From: Ceratorhiza oryzae-sativae
Lineage: Eukaryota; Basidiomycota; Agaricomycetes; Cantharellales; Ceratobasidiaceae
DNA length: 64,000 bases
Direction of reading: 5' to 3'
Assembly (NCBI GenBank): GCA_030998015.1
Contig: JARWMV010000234.1
Coordinates: 248,001-312,000 of the forward strand
Part shown: positions 1-9,735 of the stretch, piece by piece
Layout: each line of letters begins with the position of its first letter
How positions within the stretch are numbered: position 1 is the first letter of the stretch
Program-made: the position numbers and the translations under genes
Notes under the pieces: model-generated
The model's input: only the letters and a program-made list of their open reading frames with translations
What the model was told of the DNA's origin: nothing
The model's database searches: none

Positions 1-201
1 CTTTGAGCAGCTTGAAACAATATATAGGCATCATCATCGTTTGTCTGGAGGCGACAGTCGCGAAGAACCCCATATGCTTCAGACTGGGTGTATGCCAGGC
101 AAACAACCCAAAGCGGCTCGCTGAGTCAGCGGGCTCAGTCGGCGCTTGACTTGACCACCACACTGTGCCACTCGTAGCCCAACACCCGAACGAATCCTAC
201 T

Positions 202-1658
202 ATGGCAAGCAGTCAGGCTGAAGGACGGCGCCAAGCCGCACTGGCAAACCAGCGAAAAGAAATGATGGAGGAGTTTGACCGCCAGAAGGATGCTATGCTC
301 AAGGTGCGAAGAACAGCATCAAGTGACAGCTCATTCCTCATTTTTTTCCCCCCTTTATCCTATAGGAAACTGAAAAATCTCGACCTGGAGTGAATCGCTT
401 TGTTGGGCAAAACGATTCGATGGAGGAGTCCCTGAAAAAGTCGACCATTGGTCTGGTCAAGCTCGAGGATTTCCAGAACAAGCGAAAGGAACTTGAGGAG
501 GCAAAGGCCCGGGAAGCGGCACGCACCGACGAGTTAAAGTATATTTGACCAACCAAGAATGATGACCAGATGACTGACTTGAGATGGAGGGGCTATTAGG
601 GAAGAGAAGATTAAACAAAAGAAAAGGAAGAAAGTCGCCAAGTCTAAGCTGTCGTTTGCTGTGGACGACGAAGGCGAAGAGGAGATTGAGGCTCCGGCAA
701 AGAAGGCCAAGGCCGATAGTGAAGGTGGGTGTCTCCAAAGCCCTAGTACGACGTCGGCTCACGCCAGTTGTAGATCCACCAGTAAAGAAGAGCAAAGGGA
801 ACAAAAACCCCGATGTGGATACTTCTTTCCTTCCGGACCGTGAGCGCGAGGAACAAGAGCGTCGGGATAGAGAAGAGCTGCGCAAGGAATGGCTCCGAAA
901 GCAGGAAGAGCTCAAGGCCGAGGAAATCGAGGTCACATACTCGTACTGGGATGGAAGCGGCCACCGGAAGAGTGTGATGGTGAGCTCATATATGTTGTCC
1001 TCTATAATCGAGACGCTCATGCCGGCAGGTGTTACATCTTAATTGGACGATTCGCAAAAAAAATCGCTGGTTTTGCATGTGTAGTGCAAGAAAGGGGACG
1101 ACATTGGAACCTTTCTCGAAAAATGCAGACAACAGTTTCCTGAGCTGCGCAGCGTTAGCGTTGACAACCTGATGTATATCAAGGCAAGTTGTGTATCGAC
1201 CCCGGAGTACGACTTTTAACAAAACTTGTTACCAGGAGGACCTTATTATACCTCACGTAGGTGATCGGGTTTGCGCTTGAAGGATGCGTTGCTCATGAGC
1301 CACGATAGCATTATACCTTTTACGATTTCATCGTCAACAAGGCACGCGGGAAATCTGGCCCTCTCTTTAATTTTGATGTCCACGACGACGTTCGCCTGGT
1401 TGCTGATGCTACCATTGAAAAAGACGAGGTTCGTCGGTTGAATGGACCGTCATTTAACCCTTTTTGTTTGACAACCCGATTTGCAGTCTCACGCAGGCAA
1501 GGTTGTGGAACGAAGCTGGTACCAACGCTCAAAGCACATATTCCCCGCGTCTCGATGGGAGGTGAGTTGCAGGCGTGTTTTGTCCTTTGTCCTAGCTGAA
1601 GATTGGGCGCACAGGTGTTCGATCCAGAGAAGAATTACGGCAAGTATACTATCGCATA
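202..1658 (+). CDS. FAM50/XAP5 family nuclear protein
   Basis: Homologue of FAM50A/XAP5, a nuclear protein that in animals associates with the spliceosome C complex and in plants affects the circadian clock. The first exon (202-303) starts [14 protein letters not shown] and is Lys/Glu-rich. The second carries [13 protein letters not shown], the conserved N-terminal FAM50 block. A basic segment and an acidic segment (DDEGEEEIE) follow, then the XAP5 domain opening [15 protein letters not shown]. The last exon, after an intron ending near 1614, reads [14 protein letters not shown] then stop, matching the family's DPEKxxxKYTI C-terminus. At least seven introns interrupt the gene. It converges on the cupredoxin gene. 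Family assignment is firm; a few internal splice sites are approximate. Confidence 0.82.
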
Positions 1659-1979
1659 GTCATCTTTTGTGTATGCTATACACGCGTTTTCTTATCGGAC
1701 GTCTCGAGACAATGCCACGAGCGCATGGCGCACATTTGCTCCTTTCTTTATTGAATAGCGCCAAGGCGTTTGGTATGCTCGCACTCGCAACGTGTTTTTG
1801 CTCAATGATGATTCCCATGCGAAAGAAACGCTGAAAGAGATACGATACATTGAGGTATTATTCAGAGACAAAGTGATCGTAGCGGTAGGAACAAAGAGTA
1901 GTACAGTTAAATCTCACAGAGATGAACCCAACAGAGTAAAGAAAATCAAAACGGATCCAAATCTATCGTAAACGTCCAA
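1659..1979. other. Convergent intergenic spacer
   Basis: About 320 bases between the stop codons of the FAM50 gene and the cupredoxin gene. I see only short, biased open frames and A-rich sequence near 1890-1960, consistent with two 3' untranslated regions. Confidence 0.5.
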
Positions 1980-3233
1980 TTAGAGAAGCATCATGAACAC
2001 CGCGCTAACAACGCCTATCCAAGAGCCGGCAGCGACGAGCTGTGCGGCACCATTGGCACCGGTACCGGGGGCGGCGGTGGCAGATGGAGCAGCGCTGGAA
2101 GGAGAGCCGCTGCCAGTGCCGTTGATCTGCTTGGCGAGCGCCTGGAAGGCTGCAAAGCTCTTGTTGCTAGACTCGACAGCGTTGATGGCAAAGACCATGC
2201 CGTTGCCGCAGTGGTTGGCCTGGCGGCAGTAAGCCCAGACGGGAGCGGTGTCGTTGACGGTGATATTGTAGGTCGGGAAGCCGCTAGCGTCGGCAGCGAC
2301 GGGCACGAAACCAGAATCAAATCCAATCTGGCCGCTGGTCGAGGTAAACTCGAGCTTGCGGCAGGGGTCAGCAAACGACGACTGGGTGATGGTGTGGTTC
2401 TTGGACTTGAACTGGAACGAGACGATGTCGCGGGGCTGGGCCTGGATCGAGGGCGGGTTGTACGTGAGCGAGCCGTTTTCACCGACGGTGACCACATGGA
2501 CGACGGGTTCCGGGTTGGGGGTGGGAGCGGCCGAGCCGGGAGCCGAGCCGTAGGTGGTGGTCCAGGTGGAGGTGCCAACGGTGATGGTCTGGGTGACGGT
2601 GACCAAGCTGTCCGGCGCCGGGGTCACAGTCGGCGAGGCCGAGGAGCTGACAGGGGCGGGGGCGGGAGGCGGGGCGTTGGCCGAGTTCTTCGCGTTGGCA
2701 AGGAAGGCATCAAATGTGTTGCCTTCGCGAGGGGGGTTGATCTGCAGGCACGAAAATGAGTGTGTGATCAGGCGCACAAATATGCGCATACATACCGCAA
2801 AGACCATTCCCGCGGCGCAGTGACCAGCCTGGGCGCAGTAGAACCACTTGGGCTTGTCGTCGGTGACATTGAACGAGACCACAGGGAAGCCCGACGTCGT
2901 GCCGGGGGCGACGGGGTGGAATCCGCTAGCGAACCCGACTTGAGCGCCAGTCGCGTCGGCGAGCTTGGTGCAGGGCTGGTCAAACGACGACTGGGTCGCG
3001 GTGTGGTTCTTCTCGTGGCTGTATGCAAAAATAGTGAGCCATGACAAAAAAGAACTGGTGAAAAAAAAAATGGGTGCGTACAATTCAAAATTGACGATAT
3101 CACCGACAGCGGGCCAGAGGCAAGAGGGCGTGTAGACAAGACCGGCAGCACCACCGACGACGACGGTGTGGACGGTCTGGGCGGCAGCCGAGGCAACAAA
3201 GCCAAAGAGAGCGAGGGCAGCAGCAGAGCGCAT
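1980..3233 (-). CDS. Double-cupredoxin, Ser/Pro/Thr-rich GPI-type surface protein
   Basis: Secreted or wall-anchored blue-copper-like protein of the fungal extracellular serine-rich/cupredoxin type. The start at 3233 gives a signal peptide (MRSAAALALFGFVASAAAQ). Two cupredoxin domains follow, each with HTVVVG or HVVTVGENG at the first strand and a full set of type-1 copper ligands: His in KNHT, then Cys-His-Met in YCAQAGHCAAGM (domain 1) and YCRQANHCGNGM (domain 2). A Pro/Ser/Thr linker separates the domains. The C-terminus is Ser/Ala/Gly-rich and ends in a hydrophobic tail (WIGVVSAVFMMLL), typical of GPI addition. Introns lie at 3019-3081 and 2742-2795. Reading upstream of 3233 stays open but lies in promoter sequence, so the longer start is rejected. 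Electron transfer, laccase-like partnering or copper binding cannot be separated from sequence. Confidence 0.85.
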   Translation of the reverse strand: MRSAAALALFGFVASAAAQTVHTVVVGGAAGLVYTPSCLWPAVGDIVNFELYAPIFFFTSSFLSWLTIFAYSHEKNHTATQSSFDQPCTKLADATGAQVGFASGFHPVAPGTTSGFPVVSFNVTDDKPKWFYCAQAGHCAAGMVFAVCMRIFVRLITHSFSCLQINPPREGNTFDAFLANAKNSANAPPPAPAPVSSSASPTVTPAPDSLVTVTQTITVGTSTWTTTYGSAPGSAAPTPNPEPVVHVVTVGENGSLTYNPPSIQAQPRDIVSFQFKSKNHTITQSSFADPCRKLEFTSTSGQIGFDSGFVPVAADASGFPTYNITVNDTAPVWAYCRQANHCGNGMVFAINAVESSNKSFAAFQALAKQINGTGSGSPSSAAPSATAAPGTGANGAAQLVAAGSWIGVVSAVFMMLL

Positions 3234-3885
3234 ATTGGACGTGGAAAAGGGAATGGACCCGAAAAGATTAGAGCAAAACACTGCTAGCAGTGGGGAGAAT
3301 ATACGCCGCTTGCGGTCGTAGGAAAGAGGAGAAGAGAGAGGGGGAGAGGGTGGTCGTTGGGAGCAGCCCACAGTCCCCGCGCGCGCCCTTATATCCCGCT
3401 CCGGCGGGACAAAGGCCCCGTGTCTATATTCGGCGTGCGGTATTATTGGGCGCCCACAGCCACATGGTCCTTTCCCTGATCGTCTCTGGGATTCCTTTGA
3501 TCTGCGCGTTGGCAACAGACAACACCAAACGCTATTTTTGTTCATTTTGTCCACATCGTATGAGCGTCGCCCGAGCATGTATGCTGTGTGCACCGCACAC
3601 CGCGCTCGTCTCGCCATTCAAATCTGGATGCCATCGCTTTCCACAATCGGACACCGGCCGGACGCTTTTTGTCCTGAAACCTGCCACGTTGTTTCAGCTG
3701 GCCACAACGGGCCAGACGGGGCTACGAAAAATTTGGGCGCATGCAGTCCGTCTGATAAGCAAACCAGGACAAAGCAAATTATCCAAATTACGTACACACG
3801 TGATCCTAACCCAATTTCTCCAGTTCTTCCCCCCAAGGGCTCGTCCGTCTTGTCGTACTCGGCCGCACGGCTATCCTGCACCGCC
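3234..3885. other. Divergent intergenic region, cupredoxin and NUG1
   Basis: About 650 bases between two start codons on opposite strands. It holds the GA/CT-rich tract and TATA-like element of the cupredoxin gene. Open frames here have no recognisable protein signature. Confidence 0.5.
3388..3394 (-). promoter_or_regulatory. Putative TATA box of the cupredoxin gene
   Basis: On the minus strand the sequence reads ATATAAG, about 155 bases upstream of the cupredoxin ATG. A CT-rich stretch on the same strand (about 3320-3352) lies between it and the ATG. TATA plus a pyrimidine-rich leader is common in strongly expressed fungal genes. Not tested. Confidence 0.4.
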
Positions 3886-5861
3886 ATGGCCGGACACAGT
3901 AAGTTTGTGCCCAACAGAGACAACTGGTCTAACACCACGCTAGAGAATCCTAAATCCCAACTCGCCGCTCGCCACTCCAAGCCTACCGTCCCCCATCCCG
4001 GCAATAGTGAGTCGATCGGCCCCTTGCCCACATAGGGTGTCTAAATCAAGCCAGTCTAGAGCTCAAGAAGGATTTGGGCGTTCCAAAGCTCTCGTTCAAG
4101 AAGCATGAAATCCAAAAGCACTCCAAGGTGGGCGCGGTTACTATGCTTCTCTATCACCCTACCAATACCATGCTATAGCACGGAAAGCTATCAGAGCTGT
4201 CCATGGCCGACCTTGCGGTAGCCGCTCAAGACCAGAGCATCGTTTTCGAGAGGCAAAGCCAAGTCGAACAAACAATCGAGGCATCAACCCACGACTCGTC
4301 TCTAAAGGCCTACATGAGAGAATTCCACAAGGTCGTCGAGCTTTCAGACGTGATCATCCAGGTCCTCGACGCTAGGGATCCCCTGGGATGCCGTAGCCCA
4401 AGTGTCGAAGACCAAGTCCGAAGAAGCGAAAAGCGGCTGGTTTGTGTGTTGAATAAAATAGGCAAGTCCACTTGGCATACATCGATTCCTGTATGCAAAC
4501 TCGCAGCACAGACTTGGTTCCAAATGAAAACGTAGAGGCATGGCTCAAATACCTTCGGCATGATTTTCCAACCTTACCCTTCAAGTCGTCCACACAAATA
4601 CAACGCTCCAACTTGTCCCACTCGTCCTACTCTGCATCCTCATCGTCCGGGGCCCAACCCCTTATCCAACTACTCAAATCATACGCGGCCCATGCGCCGC
4701 CCGGCACATCCCTCAAGATTGGAGTCGTTGGCTTGCCAAACGTCGGCAAGTCGTCGCTGATAAACAGTCTGAAGCGCGCAAGGGCATGCAGCGTTGCTTC
4801 GACGCCCGGGCATACTAAGATCATGCAAGAAATTGTGCTCGACCGGGGGCTCAGGCTGTTGGACTCTCCAGGTGTGGTGTGGGATGACGTCCAGTCCGAC
4901 TCGACACAGCGGTCCCTGCGGAATGTGTTGAAAATCGAGGCAATCGAGGATCCAACGACCGCAGGTACGTCCGTCACCTCCGAGCGCATGCGATTCTAAC
5001 TGTTCGATAGTCGAGGCAATACTCTCGAGGGTGCCAGGAGAGACCCTCCAGAGTATTTATACTATCCCGTCCTTTCAAAACGCTACCGAGTTTCTGGCAA
5101 TGATAGCCATGTCCCGAGGTCGTCTAACCAAGGCGGGTCAATCTCGAGTCTCCCAGGATACTCATGCTTATACGTCGTACGATCTAGGGCGGAGCGGCAG
5201 ATCTCGCCGCAGCCGGCCGGTCCGTTCTCCATGATTGGAACACTGGAAAGATCCCCTACCATTCCGTACCCCCCATCCACCCATCATCTCGACCTTCGTT
5301 GCCGTCTGACGGAAGCCAGCTGACTGGCGCAGAAAACGTTGGCGAAGCGAAGATTGTCTCTCAGATGGGCGAGGCCTTTGACTTGGACGCTCTATTTCGA
5401 GATGCGGACGCTGCTGTTTTGGGCGGTCCGGACGAGGATATGGAGGAGGCTCGGCCTGACCAAGGTGAAATGGAAGAGGACAGGTAAGGCATATCGTTCA
5501 CGTTGCTCATGCCCCACCAAGGAATAACCGATCACACAGCAACCTAATGCAATCAGACGATCTCGCGCCGTCTATTCCACTTAAACGCACAAGGTCTCAG
5601 ACATGGGCCACCGCTCAAGTCGATATCTCTCTTTCGGCTTTCCCATTTTCAACTCTTCCGTCTCTCGAGCCAGAATTGCCGTCTCCGAAGCGCACGCGGG
5701 TAGGCGATGGCGAAGGGGACCTGGAAATGAACCAAGGGGTGTCCACACTTGCCTCTACCAGCGCTCGGCCAATGAGCCGAAAACAGTTAAGAAAGAAGGG
5801 GCTGATTGGGACCGGTGCGGCGACCCGGCGGCACAAGGGCGAGCGGATGGCCATAGACTGA
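3886..5861 (+). CDS. NUG1: Nucleolar circularly permuted GTPase, NUG1/GNL3 family
   Basis: Nucleostemin-type GTPase for pre-60S maturation and export. The N-terminal exons join to MAGHKNPKS, then [13 protein letters not shown], the basic nucleolar segment. G motifs appear in permuted order: DARDPLGCR, then G4 (LNKID), G1 P-loop (GLPNVGKSS), G2-like TPGHTK and G3 (DSPG). After an intron near 5135-5190 comes the family C-domain with [14 protein letters not shown], then an acidic and finally a basic tail ending in [11 protein letters not shown]. Introns are at 3899-3943 (45 nt, stop-free), 4007-4059, 4128-4178, 4462-4511 (GC donor), 4966-5009, about 5133-5190, and about 5485-5540. The donor of the sixth is uncertain because no ideal GT site restores the expected Gly-Gly junction. 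Confidence 0.88.
4462..4511 (+). other. GC-AG intron in NUG1
   Basis: The donor reads ATAG/GCAAGT and the acceptor ACAG/ACTTG. Splicing here joins LNKI to DLVPNEN, creating the invariant GTPase G4 Asp. The nearby GT leaves the wrong phase. Length 50 nt. Confidence 0.85.
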
Positions 5862-5954
5862 TACATATAATAGTGAAGGGTTCGTTTGTAGCTACATATG
5901 GAGTGAATACATGGTATAGCAAAACAGTCGAGCACGAGTCCTTCAAGCAGAGTA

Positions 5955-7730
5955 CTAGACGTATTCCTTGACAAACGATCCCCATTTCTCGATTATCGGT
6001 TGTACCACGCTTTCCCATTCTCGGTCCTTTAGCTTCCCGGACGTAGCCCGCTCGAGCGTGAATATTTCTTTGTGTACCGCACCGCCTGTGAAATATACAT
6101 TGGTACAGCGCCGATCCAAGCGCTAGCGACGGCTTACAATCTGGACATGGCTTCTTTGTGATCTTGGTTGATTTACTCGAGGTCGGTGGAGGCGACGCAG
6201 GCGTCGATTTGGCTTTTGCCTTTTTGCTCTTGGTAAATTCAGGAGTCAGATGGACATTATTTAGAGCAACGTCCGACAGTTCAAGATGGATCAAACCTGA
6301 GTAGTTGTATGCGTGAGGTTCATCACGATGCGTCATGTCACATCACTCACGTTCAAGCCTATGGCAATATTTTCCCGGCTCTCCCGGGTTAATCCGCCCC
6401 TTTAACAGGCTAACCGATCCGTTGACAGAATCGGTGTTGTCCTGGTCGTTATCCTCCACGGTTCCAGGCCACCAACCGCGAAGTATCACCTCCCTCGAAA
6501 CGCACTGTTTGCCCCATTCGTCGAGGCGCTTGACGAGGTTGACCGCGCGTCCGACTTTAATGTGCACTTCTTTGGGCGTCTTGGGGTCTAGATACAAAGC
6601 GTCAAGTCGCCACATGTATGATGAAACGAATAAACATACTCCGTATTTCGTATGCGTATATATAACCAGGTTTGTCCGCCAGAGAAGCAGGCTTTTCCAT
6701 TTCGGCTCGCAGCGAGACTTGCGTTTCTGGCTGAAGATACTCCGGGATCCAGTCTGATCATGCTTGGGGGTAAAGACTTTAGCAAACAAGGCTAAGAAAT
6801 GACCTACCGGCAAACGTAATCCACGTGTTGTCTTTGCATGCGAGTAAAATCCCGTAGGTTGGAGCACATCCTTGGTGTGCTGAAAGCAGAACCTTTCAAG
6901 CAGTACACCCGGCGATTGGTATACGAGCGCCGGTCCGGTTTTGACTTGCCTCGTGCACCGCTTCCCGGACTTGGTGATGGCGCTGCATTGATTATCCGGA
7001 GCTGCGTTGGTCGGAGTCGGGGGAACCGAGGAGGCGCGTTGCCGTGATGGGGCTTGGTCACTGGCTGGCGGAGACACGGGCGGAGCTGGTTTCGGAGGTT
7101 GAGGGGTCGAGAATCCGTTGAGGTACGGATCGGATGAGGGGCGGTAAGAGCCGCTGGGAGCTTGAAGGTAAGGAGGCCAAGCTGTCGTACGGGGTGGGGT
7201 TGAAGGCTCGGGTAGTATGCTAGGGGCCGATGCGCCATGTGGTTGTGGTATCTCGGGGCGTGGCATGGACATTCGCCGTGGCTCAGGTAGGGGTTGGGCA
7301 ACCGTGGGGGTGTCCCCGGATGAGAGGTAGCCAATGCTGGGTGTAGCATTGGGGGTCTGGGAAGGGGGTTGGTTTCCAGGGGATTGCGGTCTAGGTAGGA
7401 CGTCTGGGGGATGGGCATCTGAACGGGACATTGGGTCGAAGTGAGGGCAAGATCTCATCGCTAGTTCGCCTATGAGCAGGGTATCTCGGTTGATAAGCTG
7501 ACTTTTCCGGCACTGGAGGGGGCGGCAGCGGTTCTTCCTTCCTGCCTTGACGATAAGATATTATTTAAACACCTGGTATTAACTACTCACTTTTCCTTGT
7601 CATGGCCACCCGTTACAGCTAGTTTCAAACTCTTGAATGCATCTGCGACATGCTCGAACTCGGGCCTGTGAGCGATCTTTTTCGAGAGACTTTCTTTGAG
7701 TGTCTCGGAGGTAGATTTGGGGTTATCCAT
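5955..7730 (-). CDS. T5orf172 (DUF1766) domain protein, Mug113-like
   Basis: Minus-strand gene with a long Pro/Ser-rich disordered N-terminal half. A Cys/His motif follows (CSAITKSGKRCTRQ, then FCFQHT), and then the T5orf172 domain, a GIY-YIG-like fold, signalled by VHIKVGRAVNLVKRLDEW. The domain continues through a short exon (LIHLELSDVALNNV, KPCPDC) into a last exon (GGAVHKEIFTLERA to WGSFVKEYV). Proteins of this type in S. pombe (mug113) are induced in meiosis; their reaction is unknown. A plausible first exon starts at 7730 (MDNPKSTSETL) and reads into LPPPPVPEKSAYQPRY, but the frame joining it to the main exon (open from about 7458) is one base out, so the 5' structure is unresolved. It converges on NUG1 with 93 bases between stops. 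Confidence 0.7.
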
Positions 7731-7980
7731 GAAGGCGAAATCGGGAATCAAAGCAATTGGTTTTAGTTTGGCTACAGCGTGTAGATTCTAGTTCCTATTT
7801 GTCTATCTGATACTGAGATTCAGGAATATATAATTCCTGAAAAGTCAATCATGCAAAGGTGGTCGTCAGTTCGGGCCACACCCCTCGTGGCTGTGCATAC
7901 ATCTCATCGTGCTTCTCCTCGATCTTACTAAACGGGCAGGCTTCATCCTTGCACCCACTTCCAAACCGGCCCATAAGATG

Positions 7981-8574
7981 ATGTACAGAAACACATTGAT
8001 CAGGAACCTATTACAACACCGTTTCAACCCAAGATCGGTTAGTTTGCGTAAATTTTCTCTTTCTCGCATTCAAAGACAAGAGTTTCGAGACGTGACCCCC
8101 GAGGTGAGCGTTGCCTACTTACCAAAAGTTAGCCAATATCGAGCCTACCTGCCAATTATTAAGGTTTTTGAACAAGTAGTTTTGAAGGGCGGTTCAAAGC
8201 CTGTTGTAGTCGACTTTTATGCAAGGTGGGTATTCGCGGTAGTGGATTGGAAACGCTGACAATATTCGTATAGCTGGTGTCAGCCTTGCAATATGTTGAG
8301 ACCCACACTGGAGAGATACACCAAAGATCCCAGTAACCTCGATGGAAAGGAAGTGGATTTGGTGACCGTCAATGTAGATGAACAACAAGAACTTGCAGCG
8401 AAATACAAGGTAAGCCTGGTATAGCCCACCAAAAGTCCAGCGTATGCATACTACCTCTACCAACAGATCTCGGCTTTACCTACGGTTGTGGGGTTTAAAA
8501 ACGGCGAAAAAGTGTCCCAATTTGTTGGCCTTCTAAACCCCAGTGGTGTGCGCAAGTTTATCATGGATCTATAG
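7981..8574 (+). CDS. Mitochondrial thioredoxin
   Basis: Thioredoxin with an N-terminal Arg-rich presequence (MMYRNTLIRNLLQHRF) suited to mitochondrial import. The fold is complete: VVVDFYA, the active site WCQPC, VTVNVDEQQELAAKYK, the cis-Pro strand SALPTVVGFKNGEKV and a terminal FVGLLNPSGVRKFI helix. The usual fungal active site is WCGPC, so Gly to Gln is a variant. Introns are 8104-8163 (60 nt, stop-free), 8226-8273 (splits the Ser before WCQPC) and 8410-8466. An upstream in-frame ATG at 7909 would lengthen the presequence; 7981 is preferred because it begins a good amphipathic leader. It likely reduces disulfides in the matrix. Confidence 0.87.
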
Positions 8575-8732
8575 GCGAATCTATTTAGCACATCAAACTA
8601 CATGCACTAATCAATTGAATCACTGCATGTCACTACATGAAGAATCAAATAGAGATCATAGGTTTGATATCCACTTGGATGCTACAATGGCTGGATGCAT
8701 TGGAAATGGCATGTAACATAGATTCAACCACC

Positions 8733-9456
8733 ATGTACTACAGCTACCTCCGATCAGCCCTTGTGTCTCCTATCAGATTGCAGCGCAATATGCCTGCCGG
8801 GTCCATTCACTATTCTGTCGAACGTTTAAATTCCGGAGATAATTTGCCATGGTTCATGCGCAACGAGACCGATCCAGACCCGAATGAAGAGCCTAAGCCG
8901 GAGGCTCGCGTCCCACCGCAAACCAAAAATCAAGCTCTTCCCAATAATCTACCCAAGCACCTCGTCGTTTTGTATGAGCATCTCTCCAGGTCGCCTCTCC
9001 TCTCTCCGTCGACTCTCCGAGTTTGCAAACCAGACACTCTCAAATCAAGAATAGCGACTGATGACCTAGCCCTGCCATACTCGAGAATCCGAGGGCGAAG
9101 GAAACGTGGTATCCGTGATGCAGGAGAGAGCGTTGGCGAGCCAGACGATATGTGGTCTTGGTATGTAATTGCGGAGGTCAAAGAAGGAACAGAAGGCAGG
9201 GGTGCAATCGAGACTGTGATCAGAAATGCTCATCGAGAGGTACGATGCATGTTGGACTTCTTTGCAGTGTATACGACCATATAACTCTGCACACCTCTAG
9301 CTCCTCAAAAATTGTCCTGAGCTCCCAATCTCTAGGAAATTGGTCAGGAAGCGTACAAGCGACGGATGGGAGGTTCTCGATCTTGGAGATTCCTTGCTTC
9401 ATGTCGTCAGTCGAGAGAAATCACAAACTTTGTTCGACGGGAGGCAACAGGGATGA
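8733..9456 (+). CDS. Mitochondrial RsfS/Iojap-like (Atp25 N-domain type) protein
   Basis: Two-exon gene (intron 9240-9300). The start at 8733 gives a mitochondrial-type leader (MYYSYLRSALVSPIRLQR), followed by LPWFMRNETDPDPNEEP, similar to the region preceding the RsfS domain in fungal Atp25. The downstream part has LPKHLVVLYEHL, a dispersed basic stretch, and the RsfS end signature DGWEVLDLGDSLLHVVSREK. RsfS proteins bind ribosomal protein uL14 and hinder subunit joining; in Atp25 this half supports mitochondrial translation and ATP synthase assembly. The protein stops right after the RsfS domain (about 220 residues), so the Atp25 C-terminal mRNA-stabilising half is absent. An upstream ATG at 8637 is possible but would extend into untypical sequence. 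Confidence 0.72.
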
Positions 9457-9735
9457 ATGTAAGTGATTTCGAGCGCAATTTCAAGTTGTTTTTATCCCAT
9501 TCATCTTCTAACATATGGTATTAGACTACACAAATGTAGCTTACAGTTTGTATTTTACAATAAGGGCTTTGTAATACTGCTTTGATCATGCTCTATCTTC
9601 GACTTCGGTTGTGCAAATCAGCATCATCACTTAGCTGAGGTAGCATTCCCGGCCCAGCTATAAAACGAACACGAGCCTAGGACCCCCCCTATTTGTAACC
9701 CCCGCGGGCCCCCATTTTCTCTAGTCGCCTTAGGA

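Noticed and set aside
457..1020. Minus-strand open frame of 187 codons inside the FAM50 gene
   Set aside because: Ser/Arg-rich antisense of Lys/Glu codons; the plus-strand exons match the FAM50 family.
2015..2759. Open frames on both strands within the cupredoxin gene
   Set aside because: They are frame shadows of the Ser/Pro-rich coding sequence. The real frame has a signal peptide, ligands and anchor.
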